Below are positions 1 through 9,695 of a stretch of DNA of 35,680 nucleotides, in pieces (the first letter of the stretch is position 1; each line of letters begins with the position of its first letter). A program made the translations under genes and the position numbers. This stretch comes from Planctomycetota bacterium (GTDB lineage Bacteria; Planctomycetota; Planctomycetia; Pirellulales; Pirellulaceae). The notes beneath the pieces were generated by a model. The model saw nothing but the letters and a program-made list of their open reading frames with translations, was not told the origin of the DNA and made no database searches. The stretch spans positions 1 to 35,680 of the forward strand of contig RFIQ01000587.1 in assembly GCA_003695565.1 (NCBI GenBank), given 5' to 3'.

Positions 1-2
1 AT

Positions 3-518
3 CCAGTACAATTCACTGTCGATGCGTATCCGGACGAAGTGTTCGATTCGGGAGTCATCGAAGAGATCCGTTTGAGCAGCCAGGTGAATCAGAACGTGGT
101 CACCTATCCGGTGGTCGTTGCGACTCCGAACCCGGAGGGCAAGTTGCTGCCAGGAATGACGGCCAGCCTATCGTTTCGCATCGAACACCATCCGGACGTC
201 ATCAAGATCCCCAACGCGGCGCTGCGGTTCTACCCACCCGATCGCAAGAAGGTCCATCCGGATGACCGGGCCATCCTGGATGGGGTGGAATTGACCCGGC
301 AGGAATCGGAATCGCAGTCCGGCGGGAGTATGTCGGCCCTGGAACGGGCGGCCGCCAGCCGTCAGAAAACCGTGCGGCACGTCTGGTACTTCGATGGAGA
401 ATTCTTGCGGGCCAAACAGGTAACGGTGGGACTCAGTGACAGCCGTTACACGGAGTTGATCGATGGCGACGTGGCACCCGGCGACCGGTTGGTCACCGGC
501 GAGATGCCCAAGCAGTAG
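3..518 (+). CDS. Efflux RND/ABC transporter periplasmic adaptor (HlyD/MacA-like), C-terminal part, 5' truncated by window
   Basis: Open reading frame continues to the window edge (PVQFTVDAYPDEVFDSGVIEEIRLSSQVNQNVVTYPVVVATPNPEGKLLPGMTASLSFRI...), typical of the membrane-fusion-protein beta-barrel region; stop at 516-518. Confidence 0.85.
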   Translation, partial: PVQFTVDAYPDEVFDSGVIEEIRLSSQVNQNVVTYPVVVATPNPEGKLLPGMTASLSFRIEHHPDVIKIPNAALRFYPPDRKKVHPDDRAILDGVELTRQESESQSGGSMSALERAAASRQKTVRHVWYFDGEFLRAKQVTVGLSDSRYTELIDGDVAPGDRLVTGEMPKQ

Positions 519-586
519 CGGGAACGGCTGCGTTTCCTGCTGCCGGTCAAGCGCTCTGGCCGGTCCCGCCCGTGGGCAACGAGTGC

Positions 587-1246
587 TTATCGCCGCTGGC
601 CCCGCTGCCGGCAGGCAGCCAGACGGTTGGTAACCAGTTCCAGGGCAGCCGCATCGTCCAATCCCTTCAATTCATCCGGCTCGATCGCCGGACCGATCAC
701 GACCCGAATCGGCACGGGGCGCAGCACCCAGGTGCCTCGCGGTAGGGCGTCGTACGCCCCGACGATGGCCATCGGGATCAGGGGAACCGAGCATTTGCGG
801 GCCAGCACCAGAAAACCTGGCTTGAGGGGTAGCATCCGGCCGGTCGGCGTTCGCGTGCCCTCGGGGAAAAGCAACACCTTGCGGCCGGCTCGCAATCGCC
901 GCATGGTCTCCTTCAGGCCACCCAGGCCGCCCCGCGTGCGATCCAACGCGATCGCATCCAGCCAACGGATCACCGTTCCCAGTACTGGAATCGGAAACAG
1001 GCTTTGCCGCGCCACGCTATTCACCCGCTCGTTAAAAGCGACGCCCACCAGGATCGGGTCCAGATGGCTTTGGTGGGTGCTGAGGATCAGCGCCGGCCCA
1101 GCCACTCGCGTGTGCTCCCGTCCCAGGCACCGCAAGTGGAATAGGCTCACGCAAGCCAGCCGACAAACTAGTTGCAGACTATAGTAAAAGGCGATCTTGA
1201 ACAGCCGGTTCAACCGGGGTTCTTCAACCGATCGGGGCCGGATCAT
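587..1246 (-). CDS. plsC: 1-acyl-sn-glycerol-3-phosphate acyltransferase (PlsC family)
   Basis: STHQSHLDP (degenerate HX4D-like: H-Q-S-H-L-D) and FPEGTRTPTGRMLPLKPG motifs. Start ATG at 1246 overlaps the cmk stop (ATGA). Confidence 0.88.
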   Translation of the reverse strand: MIRPRSVEEPRLNRLFKIAFYYSLQLVCRLACVSLFHLRCLGREHTRVAGPALILSTHQSHLDPILVGVAFNERVNSVARQSLFPIPVLGTVIRWLDAIALDRTRGGLGGLKETMRRLRAGRKVLLFPEGTRTPTGRMLPLKPGFLVLARKCSVPLIPMAIVGAYDALPRGTWVLRPVPIRVVIGPAIEPDELKGLDDAAALELVTNRLAACRQRGQRR

Positions 1247-1995
1247 GCGCCATCCTCCTGCCCAGGCGGGGTGGGCCGATCCTGCCGGGGTTGGGGTTGG
1301 TCGGGATCGAGCTGCGATAGTTTTTGCCGCACATGCCGGACCAGGATTTCGGTGACTTCCTCCAGCGTGTGTCCATCGGTGTCGACCTGGATGGCGTCCG
1401 GTGCGGGGCGCAGGGCGCCGATGGGCCGGGCCGCGTCTTCCCGATCTCGCCGATCCTGTTGCTCCAGGACCTCTTCGAACGTGATCTCGATGCCGCGGCT
1501 GAGCAACTCGCGGTGGCGGCGGCGAGCCCGTTCCTGGCGGCTGGCCGTCAAGAAGAACTTGCAAGCCGCATCTGGAAAGACCTCCGTCCCTTGGTCGCGC
1601 CCTTCGGTGACGACTCGTTTGCCTTGAGCCCAACGACGCTGCAATTGCGTCAGGTGCCGTCGGACTGCCAGATTGTCCGCGATCTTGCCGATATTCGCGC
1701 TGACTTCCGGCAAGCGGATTTCGGCCGATACGTCCTCACCGTTCAGCAGCACGCGGTCTCCGTCCAACTCGATCTGCAGCCCCTCGGCCAACTCGGCCAC
1801 GCGCTGGGAATCCTCCAGCGGAATGCCAGCGCGGAGGGCGGCCAACGTTACGCAGCGATACATCGCACCGGTGTCTAGGAATTCGAACCCCAGCCGAGCA
1901 GCCAACAGGCGAGCAACGGTGCTCTTGCCGGCACCGGCCGGTCCGTCGATCGTAATGACGATTGTCGCGTCGCTCACGTTGTTGTTCTGCTCCAT
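1243..1995 (-). CDS. cmk: (d)CMP kinase
   Basis: IDGPAGAGKSTVARLLAARLGFEFLDTGAMYRCVT, VVTEGRDQGTEVFPDAACKFFLTAS motifs. Confidence 0.95.
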   Translation of the reverse strand: MEQNNNVSDATIVITIDGPAGAGKSTVARLLAARLGFEFLDTGAMYRCVTLAALRAGIPLEDSQRVAELAEGLQIELDGDRVLLNGEDVSAEIRLPEVSANIGKIADNLAVRRHLTQLQRRWAQGKRVVTEGRDQGTEVFPDAACKFFLTASRQERARRRHRELLSRGIEITFEEVLEQQDRRDREDAARPIGALRPAPDAIQVDTDGHTLEEVTEILVRHVRQKLSQLDPDQPQPRQDRPTPPGQEDGA

Positions 1996-2089
1996 CGGTA
2001 GAAAGTCAGGGGGGCATGCGCCGAGCCTTGTGGTGCCTGCCGGGTCGATCGATCGCCATCGCTGGCCGCCTTCGGTCCCTGTAGCCCAG

Positions 2090-3049
2090 TCAACGCTGCG
2101 GTCCGCCGCTGGCCCGCCCCGTCTCTGAGATGAAGCCCATCACAGCCCCGATGACCAATCCGCCCAAGTGGCAGAGATGCGCCAAGTGCAGTCCGGGGAA
2201 CAGGCCGAGCAAACCGCCAATCAGCATGCCCAACAATATCACGATAAACGGGAACGGGATACGGACTCCCAGCCATGGGTTGAGCGTCGAACGCACCCAC
2301 ACGTACCCGAAGAACCCGAACAGCACGCCCGAGATACCGCCGAAAAAGGGTGAACCCTGCAGCGCCTCCGGTGCTAAGCCTTGCAGCAGATTCGGAATCA
2401 CGGCCAGCACCAGTACCATCAACCCGAATCGGACCGTCCCCAGCATGCGCTCCAGCAACCTGCCGAAGGAGACGAGCATGAACGCGTTCATGGCCATGTG
2501 AAAAACGCCAAAATGCACGAAAATCGGAGTCACGATCCGCCAGACCTGGCCCCGCAGGATGCTGGCCGCCGGATTCCCATTGGAAGCCTGCCAGTCGCTT
2601 TGGGAAACGAATTGCAAAGAATCGAGCACCTTGTAGGCCAGCGAATCTGGAGGGCCCCCTTCCCCGAAGTTGGTCACCACGAACACGGCCAAGGAGATGA
2701 TCAGCAGGGTGATGGTCAACGGCGTTGGGCCTTGGCCCATCGGTGTCGGGCTGCGTTGCATGTCCACCTGGCGCAGGTTTGCCAACGCTTTCTCGCGCGA
2801 CTTCCGTTCCGCTTCGAGCAACTCATGGGCCTGAGGTATCGCTCCGGCATACCGTGGATCATCCGGGTTTTCCAGAAACGCCTCATATTCGCGTTGCGCC
2901 TTGCTGAGCAAGTCCTCGTCACGTACCCAGATCTCGACCGCTCCGGTGCCGTCCACCGATTCGACCTGGGTCCGAATGCCCTGGGTGAACAGGTAGGCCA
3001 CGAACCGTTCCGCAGCATCCGGATCTTCAATTGTTCCTAGAGATCGCAT
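2090..3049 (-). CDS. Rhomboid-family intramembrane serine protease (GlpG-like, with cytosolic N-terminal domain)
   Basis: Hydrophobic C-terminal half with GGISGVLFGFFGYVW (catalytic GxSG) and HLAHLCHLGGLVIGAVMGF (catalytic His helix); N-terminal MRSLGTIEDPDAAERFVAYLFTQGI... resembles the GlpG cytosolic domain. Confidence 0.9.
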   Translation of the reverse strand: MRSLGTIEDPDAAERFVAYLFTQGIRTQVESVDGTGAVEIWVRDEDLLSKAQREYEAFLENPDDPRYAGAIPQAHELLEAERKSREKALANLRQVDMQRSPTPMGQGPTPLTITLLIISLAVFVVTNFGEGGPPDSLAYKVLDSLQFVSQSDWQASNGNPAASILRGQVWRIVTPIFVHFGVFHMAMNAFMLVSFGRLLERMLGTVRFGLMVLVLAVIPNLLQGLAPEALQGSPFFGGISGVLFGFFGYVWVRSTLNPWLGVRIPFPFIVILLGMLIGGLLGLFPGLHLAHLCHLGGLVIGAVMGFISETGRASGGPQR

Positions 3050-3268
3050 CGCCAGAGTTGTTGTCAGAGGGAGTCGAAAGATCGAAGCGGTCAGATTCGT
3101 GTTCCGGTCCTTCCCGGATTGGGGCCCTAACCGATTCTCGGGGGGCGACGAATCAGAGCGGTGCCGCGGCGGGGCAACGGTGGTGTTGGCCTGCCCGAGA
3201 TGATACCCGAGGGACACTTGCCGCGCGACCCCCCTTGGGGTGCCGGCCGGTGGAAGCTCGGGCGTGGA

Positions 3269-3646
3269 TCATTCCGCCGCCGCGTCCGGTTGCGTCCAAT
3301 GGGCGACGATGGTGGGCAGGGCCCGGTCGAATTGCCCCCGTGTCATCACAGCCGCGGCCTCCGATTGTTGGGCTGCGGCGATTTTTTCAGTGGCCACGTG
3401 AGGACAAAACGCCAGCACGTTGACCTGCGGGAACTTCTCCCGCAATCCCTGGATCGTGGTCGGGATGTCCCCGGCCGGTATGCCGCTCAAATCGACCAGG
3501 CAACCTACCACCTCATCTGCCGCCACCCCTCCCAGACGCACATCGTCGACCTTGGGCACGGCCAGCACTTCCGCACCGGCTTTGCGAAACGCAGATTGGA
3601 TCCGGGAGATGAACAACAAATCGCGGCAAATGAGAACAATGGTCAC
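3269..3646 (-). CDS. Receiver-like (CheY-fold) small protein, function unknown
   Basis: 125 aa; beta/alpha periodicity (TIVLICRDLLFISRIQSAFRKAG.. / VGCLVDLSGI / VNVLAFCPHV / AAAVMTRGQFDRALPTIV); no N-terminal acidic DD pair. Confidence 0.6.
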   Translation of the reverse strand: MTIVLICRDLLFISRIQSAFRKAGAEVLAVPKVDDVRLGGVAADEVVGCLVDLSGIPAGDIPTTIQGLREKFPQVNVLAFCPHVATEKIAAAQQSEAAAVMTRGQFDRALPTIVAHWTQPDAAAE

Positions 3647-3704
3647 GCGGGGTTCCTCCGGGACTCTTGGGGGACAAAAAAGTAGGGTTAGCAGGTGGGC
3701 GGCT

Positions 3705-4052
3705 TCAAACCGCCTCTGGGCCTCGCACCGAGTCTTCTACGGCAATAGCGTCCAGGCATGGCAGGATGAAAACCTTTCCATCGCCGATCGACCCACTGCT
3801 GCCGGTGCGCGCCACGCGGATCAGCGTGTCCACCGTCGAGTCGACGAAGTCATCGTTGACGCATATTTCTAGCATCACCTTGCGCAATAAATCGAACTCG
3901 TACTCGATGCCTCGATAGGTCGCCGTTTGCCCGCGTTGGCGTCCGTATCCTTGTGCATCGACGACCGTCATCCGCGCTACGCCGATCGCCTCCAGCGCGT
4001 CGCGCACGGCTCGCAGTTTCATCGGTTGAATGATCGCCAAAATCAGTTTCAC
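3705..4052 (-). CDS. P-II family nitrogen regulatory protein
   Basis: GTG start at 4052; MKLILAIIQPMKLRAVRDALEAIGVARMTVVDAQGYGRQRGQTATYRGIEYEFDLLRKVMLEICVND...IGDGKVFILP: PII core, T-loop Tyr and IGDGK motif. Confidence 0.92.
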   Translation of the reverse strand: MKLILAIIQPMKLRAVRDALEAIGVARMTVVDAQGYGRQRGQTATYRGIEYEFDLLRKVMLEICVNDDFVDSTVDTLIRVARTGSSGSIGDGKVFILPCLDAIAVEDSVRGPEAV

Positions 4053-4253
4053 AAGTCCGCCTGTCAACGTCGAGAAAAACCGGGTACCTTGGTCGTTCGG
4101 TTCGGCCGAACCCGCGCGGGCGCGGTTCTCCAGCGTCTCCCTCGGTTCCGGCCGGATACTTACTGCTTGCGGCTCAATGCGTACCGCGTCTGGTCCGCGC
4201 ACAGCCCGAATGCCGTTGGGCCGTTCCGTTAGATCCGTCGGAGTTCCCCCGCC

Positions 4254-4991
4254 ATGCAGCCTATCGTACAAATATCTCTGGATGTGACTACCATCGAAGA
4301 AGCGATCGAGACCGCAGAGATAGCCATGCGGTCCGGCGTGGATTGGCTGGAGGCGGGCACGCCTCTGATCCTGGCCGAAGGGCTGCGGGCAGTCCGCGAG
4401 CTGCGCGCCCGGTTTCCGGACACCCCGATCGTGGCGGATCTGAAAACCATGGATGGTGGGTACTTGGAAGCGGAAATGATGGCTCGGGCCGGCGCGAATT
4501 TCGTCGTCGTCATGGCTCGAGCGCACCCGGAAACTATCCACGCGGTGTGCCGGGCGGGACGCGACTTCGGGGTCGGGGTGATGGGTGACAACCTGGGTTG
4601 TCCGGATATGGTCGCCGGTGCTCGGCAATTGGCAGAATTGGGGTGTGACGTGGTCATCCACCACATTGGATTCGATGAGCGGGGAGGAATCGCCGCTCGG
4701 GGGGAGCGGGCTCCCACGCCGCTGGACCAGCTTCCCGAGGTCGTTGCGGCGGTCGATGTACCGGTCCAGGCCGTGGGAGGATTGTCGATCGACCAGGCCA
4801 TTGCCACGCCAGCCTACGGAGCGCCGTTGGTCGTCATCGGCGCTCCGTTGGCCATCAACCCGGAGCGATTCGAGTCGGCCGGGGGCGACATCGAACAGGT
4901 GTTGCGGCAGATTTGCGAGGCGGTACACGCACACGGGGACGTGCCGGTACGGCGTCCCATTTCACCCGATCTGCTGGCCTGCAGAGGGTAA
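4254..4991 (+). CDS. 3-hexulose-6-phosphate synthase-like protein (OMP decarboxylase superfamily)
   Basis: VQISLDVTTIEEAIETAEIA, VADLKTMDGGYLEAEMMARAGANFVVVMARAHPETI (DxKxxD motif), AVGGLSIDQA. Confidence 0.82.
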   Translation: MQPIVQISLDVTTIEEAIETAEIAMRSGVDWLEAGTPLILAEGLRAVRELRARFPDTPIVADLKTMDGGYLEAEMMARAGANFVVVMARAHPETIHAVCRAGRDFGVGVMGDNLGCPDMVAGARQLAELGCDVVIHHIGFDERGGIAARGERAPTPLDQLPEVVAAVDVPVQAVGGLSIDQAIATPAYGAPLVVIGAPLAINPERFESAGGDIEQVLRQICEAVHAHGDVPVRRPISPDLLACRG

Positions 4992-5002
4992 TATGGGCAC
5001 TC

Positions 5003-6205
5003 ATGGCGCACGTGGTTGAAGAACAATTGCAGGCCGTTTGGCCGCTCGACAAGTGGCGGGGAGTCCGCGTGTTGGTAGCCGTCAGCGGAGGAGCCGATAG
5101 TGTGGCGCTGCTGCGGGTTCTGGTCCGCCTGGCGGAGGATCCCGGCCGCCTGATCGTGGCCCACTTCAATCACCGGTGGCGCGGTGATGAGAGCGATGCC
5201 GATGCCCGCTGGGTGGAGCGGCTCGCTGCACGGCTCGGTTTGCCGTGCCATGTGGAAAACGCCCCAGAGCCCCATCCGGCAGGGGCCAGCGAGGAGAGTG
5301 CTCGGCACATCCGGTATGCTTTCCTCACACGGACCGCTTACGCGCACGGCGCGCGGTACGTGGTCACCGCGCATACGGCCGACGATCGCGTGGAAACGTT
5401 GGTGCACAATCTGTTGCGCGGCAGCGGCATTGCCGGTGTGGTCTCGTTGGCCCCCTTCCGCCCCTTGGATGCCGACCTGGTGCTGGCACGCCCCTTGCTG
5501 ACGACCTGGCGGCGCGATGTGGAAGACTACCTGAACCGGCTGGGCCAACCCTTCCGCACCGACCATACGAACTCCCACCAGCGGTACGCCCGGAATTTTC
5601 TGCGGCACGGAATCTTCCCGCAGTTGGCAGAGCGTTACGGCGAGGGATTCCCCCAGCGATTGAGTGGATTCGCTGATGATTTGGCCGCATGGTACGATTG
5701 GGTCCGCAGCGAGACCGAGGCGTATTGGGATGCGGTGGAGAAATTGGCGGAGTATGCCGAAGTCGTCCAGGCGGTGCAGCAAACCGTGCCGGCAGCGGGG
5801 GGGAAGCTTGCTCGGTCCGGCCCGGCGCGCGCCGACGGGCTGGTCGGACACGCCGCGCGGTGGCCAAGCACCTGCCCGCACGACGGGCCTGAGCGCGATT
5901 GGCGGCCTGGCGACCGGCTGGCCGTGGTGGTCTTTCCCATGCGATCCCGATTGCCTTCGGCGTGGCCGGTCGTGCGTGAGGCGCTCCGCCTGCGGTGGTC
6001 GGGCTACGGTTGGTCGCTCGGTCGGTTGCACCGAACGCACTGGAGGAGGATCGAGCAGGCCTGGGGCGGTCAGTCGTTGGGCGAGCCGGAAGAAAGGGAG
6101 TTGAGCATGAAAAACGTGGTTGATCTGCCCGGGGGGCTGCGGTTGTTCCAACGCGGCACCTGGTTGGGCATCCGCCACGCTACCGTCGAAAGGCGGCAGC
6201 GATGA
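5003..6205 (+). CDS. tilS: tRNA(Ile)-lysidine synthase
   Basis: PP-loop VAVSGGADSVALLRVLVRL, IVAHFNHRWRGDESDADARWV, TAHTADDRVETLVHNLLRGSGIAG motifs. Confidence 0.92.
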   Translation: MAHVVEEQLQAVWPLDKWRGVRVLVAVSGGADSVALLRVLVRLAEDPGRLIVAHFNHRWRGDESDADARWVERLAARLGLPCHVENAPEPHPAGASEESARHIRYAFLTRTAYAHGARYVVTAHTADDRVETLVHNLLRGSGIAGVVSLAPFRPLDADLVLARPLLTTWRRDVEDYLNRLGQPFRTDHTNSHQRYARNFLRHGIFPQLAERYGEGFPQRLSGFADDLAAWYDWVRSETEAYWDAVEKLAEYAEVVQAVQQTVPAAGGKLARSGPARADGLVGHAARWPSTCPHDGPERDWRPGDRLAVVVFPMRSRLPSAWPVVREALRLRWSGYGWSLGRLHRTHWRRIEQAWGGQSLGEPEERELSMKNVVDLPGGLRLFQRGTWLGIRHATVERRQR

Positions 6206-6561
6206 GACATTGGATCGACAAGTTTTGCAATGCATTCCGCGGTGTCGGTTTGGGCGTCCATGGTCAATCCAGCTTCATCGTGCATGCTCTGGCGGTAGTC
6301 GGCGTGATCGTGGCGGCAATCCTCTTGCGGTGCGACGTGTGGCAATGGTCCGTGTTGCTGCTGTGCATGGCACTGGTCTTGGGGTTCGAAATGTTCAACA
6401 GCGCCCTGGAGCGGTTGGCTCAAGGGTTATGCCGAGAACACAATCCCCAGGTCGGCCAGGCGCTCGATATCGCCAGTGCGGCCGTGTTGGTAGCCGCCCT
6501 GTTCGCCGCCGCCATCGGCATCCTGGTGCTGGTGTCGCAATGGGTTGCGGTGATGCGATGA
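6202..6561 (+). CDS. dgkA: Diacylglycerol kinase family (DgkA-like) integral membrane protein
   Basis: NAFRGVGLGVHGQSSFIVHALAV; signature EMFNSALERLAQ; three hydrophobic segments; overlaps the tilS stop. Confidence 0.88.
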   Translation: MRHWIDKFCNAFRGVGLGVHGQSSFIVHALAVVGVIVAAILLRCDVWQWSVLLLCMALVLGFEMFNSALERLAQGLCREHNPQVGQALDIASAAVLVAALFAAAIGILVLVSQWVAVMR

Positions 6562-6595
6562 GAAACGGGAAGGAATACTCAACGGTGGGAATCCG

Positions 6596-7624
6596 ATGGC
6601 GCGCATCCTGATTACCGGGTATGGCGGTTTCTTGGGCAGCCGGATCGCGCGGCTGTTCCTCCAGGCGGGGTGGACGGTGCGAGGTTTGGCCCGCAGACGC
6701 TATCCCGATTTGGAGCGAGCTGGTGTCGAAGCAATCCGTGGCGACATCTGCGATGCGGCAGTGGTGTTGGAGGCGACTCGAGACTGCGACGCGATTGTGC
6801 ACACCGCCGCCCGGGCCGGGGTCTGGGGGCCCTGGGATGCGTATTATTCCGTCAACACCGTGGCGACCAGGCAGTTGCTGGAAGCGGCTCGGCATAACTG
6901 CGTCCGGGCGTTCGTCCACACCAGCAGCCCTTCGGTGACGTTTGCCGGAGAGCACCAGTCGGGGGTGGATGAAAGCGTCCCGTACCCACAGCGATGGCTT
7001 TGCCACTATCCCCACACCAAAGCGTTGGCCGAGCAAGATGTGTTGGAAGCCAGTCGGGACGGAACGCTGCGTACCTGTGCCTTGCGACCACACTTGATCT
7101 GGGGCCAGGGAGACCCGCACCTGTTCCCTCGCGTCGTGCAGCGCGCCTTGCAGGGACGATTGCGGCGCGTTGGTAGCGGCGAGAACCTGATCGACGTCGT
7201 CCACGTAGATGCCGCTGCCAGCGCCCATGTTGCGGCAGTCGAACGGTTGATGGAGGGGGACGAGCGGATCAACGGCCGCGCGTTCTTCCTTTCCGACGGT
7301 CGGCCGGTCCCCTGCTGGCAATGGATTCGGCGGATACTCACCGCCGCGGACGTACAGGTACCCGAAAAGTCGATATCGTACCCCGCCGCCTATCGGTTAG
7401 GAGCCGTGCTGGAATGGGCCTACCGCTTGTCGAGAATTTCTGCCGAACCGCCCATGACGCGGTTCGTGGCGGCCCAACTGGCTTTGGATCACTATTTCAA
7501 CATCGATGCGGCCCGGCAGTGCCTGGCATACCAACCGCTCGATGATCTGGATGAACAATTCGACCGGTGCCGCCCCTGGTTGCGAGAGGTCGCCGGGCGT
7601 ATGCGCAAGGGCCAAATCGAATAA
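6596..7624 (+). CDS. NAD-dependent epimerase/dehydratase, extended SDR (3-beta-HSD/OleD-like)
   Basis: ILITGYGGFLGSRIARLFLQAGW Rossmann motif, VHTAARAGVWGPWDAYYSVNTVAT, YPHTKALAE (YxxxK). Confidence 0.88.
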   Translation: MARILITGYGGFLGSRIARLFLQAGWTVRGLARRRYPDLERAGVEAIRGDICDAAVVLEATRDCDAIVHTAARAGVWGPWDAYYSVNTVATRQLLEAARHNCVRAFVHTSSPSVTFAGEHQSGVDESVPYPQRWLCHYPHTKALAEQDVLEASRDGTLRTCALRPHLIWGQGDPHLFPRVVQRALQGRLRRVGSGENLIDVVHVDAAASAHVAAVERLMEGDERINGRAFFLSDGRPVPCWQWIRRILTAADVQVPEKSISYPAAYRLGAVLEWAYRLSRISAEPPMTRFVAAQLALDHYFNIDAARQCLAYQPLDDLDEQFDRCRPWLREVAGRMRKGQIE

Positions 7625-7636
7625 ACTGTATCCAGA

Positions 7637-7652
7637 CCTCGCAGGGGCGAGG
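7637..7652 (+). terminator. Short GC hairpin after the SDR gene (possible weak terminator)
   Basis: cctcgc-aggg-gcgagg inverted repeat 13 nt after the stop at 7624; no U-tract. Confidence 0.25.
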
Positions 7653-7764
7653 CTGACACCTGGATTCCTGAATTAATGTATCGCATGCTGTTGTTGGAAG
7701 TGTCGGGCAGACGCTGAATCGTCTTGTCCGAATTCGGAATTGTTTAAAGAAAGTCGAGAGTCCT

Positions 7765-9615
7765 ATGTTTCCGTTTCGCGCGTACTGGTTTCTGATGTTG
7801 TGCGGTGCTGTGCTCGCGCCGTCGAGTGCGGAGCTGCTGAGCGGGGATGAACCCGCGGTCGCCGCCAAGGCGCGACTCGAAAGAGATTTGTCCTATCTCG
7901 CCTCCGACCAACTGCAAGGCCGCGATGTAGGAAGTGAAGGCATCGAGGCTGCCGCAAAGTACATTGCCGAGCAGTTTGCAGCGGCCGGCCTGAAGACCGA
8001 CAGTTTCGACGGCACGCCGTTCCAAGAGTTCACGATTCCCGGCCCCCGCGTGCCAGCCGATGCGGAGCACAACCGTTTACAAATTCAAACTCCCCAGGGG
8101 AACATAGCCGGCAGGCTGGGAGAGGATTTCCAGCCCTTGTCCCTGGGCAGTAACGGAGCCTTTGCCGGTCCAGCCGTGTTCGCCGGATATGGCATTACGG
8201 CGCCGGACATCGGATACGATGATTACGCGGGCATCGATGTGACAGGCAAGGTGGTGATCGTCCTGCGCAAGGAACCGCAACAGGACCAGGCGGACAGCCC
8301 CTTTGCCGGGACCGAAAGTTCCCCCCATGCTTATTTCACGGCGAAGGAAGCCAACGCCGCCGTGCACAATGCGGCAGCCCTGATCCTGGTGAACGACTCG
8401 CAAACGGTCGCGCAAGGCGGCGACGTTCTGCTGGGTACCGAAGACGCAGGCGGTACGCGAGGCAAGAAAATACCCACGATCTTTTGCAGTCGTTCCCTGA
8501 TCGAGCCCGTTCTGCAAGCCGCGATGGGACAATCGCTAGAAGAAATCGAGCGAGCCATCGACGCGGATTTGAAACCGCGGAGCCGCGAGTTGCAGGGCGT
8601 GTCGATCGAGGGCGAGGTCCGATTGGAAGCGTCGCAGATCCCGGCCAAGAATGTGATCGGTGTCCTGCCCGGCTCCGGGGCGTTGGCCGATCAGTACGTC
8701 ATCGTTGGCGCGCACTACGATCACGTCGGCATGGGTGGCCGTGGATCGCTGGCGCCCGGAACGATCGCTATTCACAACGGCGCCGATGACAACGGCTCGG
8801 GAACGACCGCTCTGATGGAAGTAGCGCGGCGATTGGCTGCCACGCCAGCGGAAAACCGGCGCACGATTCTGTTTATGGCCTTTTCCGCCGAAGAAAAGGG
8901 ATTGTTGGGCAGCAAGTACTACGTTCGCAACCCGCGTTGGCCCTTGGAGCAGACCGTGGCCATGGTCAACATGGACATGGTGGGCCGTTTGGGCGACGGC
9001 TCGCTCACCGTATTCGGCACGGGGACAGCGGTCGGCTTCGATACCTTGGTGGACCGACTGAATCAGGCGACTGGATTGCCATTGGCCAAGCAGGAAGCGG
9101 GCAAGGGCCCCAGCGATCACGCGAGCTTTTACGAAGCGGGGATTCCCGTCTTTCATTTTTTCACTGGTTTGCACAATGATTATCATCGCCCCAGCGACGA
9201 CGTGGAGAAGGTTGATTTCGACGGCATGGGCCGCATCGTGGATTTGGTGACGGCCGTGGTTGAAGACCTGGCCACCCGACCCGAGCGTCCTCGGTATTTG
9301 AAGACCAACGCGGTGGCAGATGTGGGACGGGAGCGCGCTCGAGCCGCTGCGTCGCGGCGTGCCGTGCTGGGGATCCAGTTGGATCGCAACGCCGACCGTG
9401 CGGTGATCTCGGCTCTGGCTTCCCCCGAAGCGCCCGCCGCGCGGGCCGGTCTGGTGGTCGGCGACGCCATCACCGCGGTCGGTGGCCAGGCGGTAGGGTC
9501 CATCGAAGACCTGCTCCGCATCCTGACGGGTAAACGGCCGGGAGACGAAGTGATCATTACCGTCGAGCGAGACGGGCAGAAGATGCAGTTCAAGGTCCAG
9601 CTCGGCGAAGGGTAA
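7765..9615 (+). CDS. Secreted M28-family aminopeptidase with C-terminal PDZ domain
   Basis: N-terminal signal-like segment; [59 protein letters not shown] zinc-site motifs; C-terminal [29 protein letters not shown]. Confidence 0.92.
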   Translation: MFPFRAYWFLMLCGAVLAPSSAELLSGDEPAVAAKARLERDLSYLASDQLQGRDVGSEGIEAAAKYIAEQFAAAGLKTDSFDGTPFQEFTIPGPRVPADAEHNRLQIQTPQGNIAGRLGEDFQPLSLGSNGAFAGPAVFAGYGITAPDIGYDDYAGIDVTGKVVIVLRKEPQQDQADSPFAGTESSPHAYFTAKEANAAVHNAAALILVNDSQTVAQGGDVLLGTEDAGGTRGKKIPTIFCSRSLIEPVLQAAMGQSLEEIERAIDADLKPRSRELQGVSIEGEVRLEASQIPAKNVIGVLPGSGALADQYVIVGAHYDHVGMGGRGSLAPGTIAIHNGADDNGSGTTALMEVARRLAATPAENRRTILFMAFSAEEKGLLGSKYYVRNPRWPLEQTVAMVNMDMVGRLGDGSLTVFGTGTAVGFDTLVDRLNQATGLPLAKQEAGKGPSDHASFYEAGIPVFHFFTGLHNDYHRPSDDVEKVDFDGMGRIVDLVTAVVEDLATRPERPRYLKTNAVADVGRERARAAASRRAVLGIQLDRNADRAVISALASPEAPAARAGLVVGDAITAVGGQAVGSIEDLLRILTGKRPGDEVIITVERDGQKMQFKVQLGEG

Positions 9616-9695
9616 TCGTCGGCGATGCATCGGCCGGTGCGGATCGGCCCGGACCCGCACCCCTGGGAACGCCGACAACGGTGGGAGGATTCGTT

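Noticed and set aside
3698-3714. Rho-independent terminator at the end of the PII gene (ggcgg-cttcaaa-ccgcc)
   Set aside because: Stem only 5 bp, overlaps the coding end, and the nearest T-tract on the minus strand is well separated.
4814-6235. 473-aa antisense ORF opposite the HPS end and tilS
   Set aside because: Shadow ORF of well-supported + strand genes; Pro/Arg/His-rich, no domain pattern.
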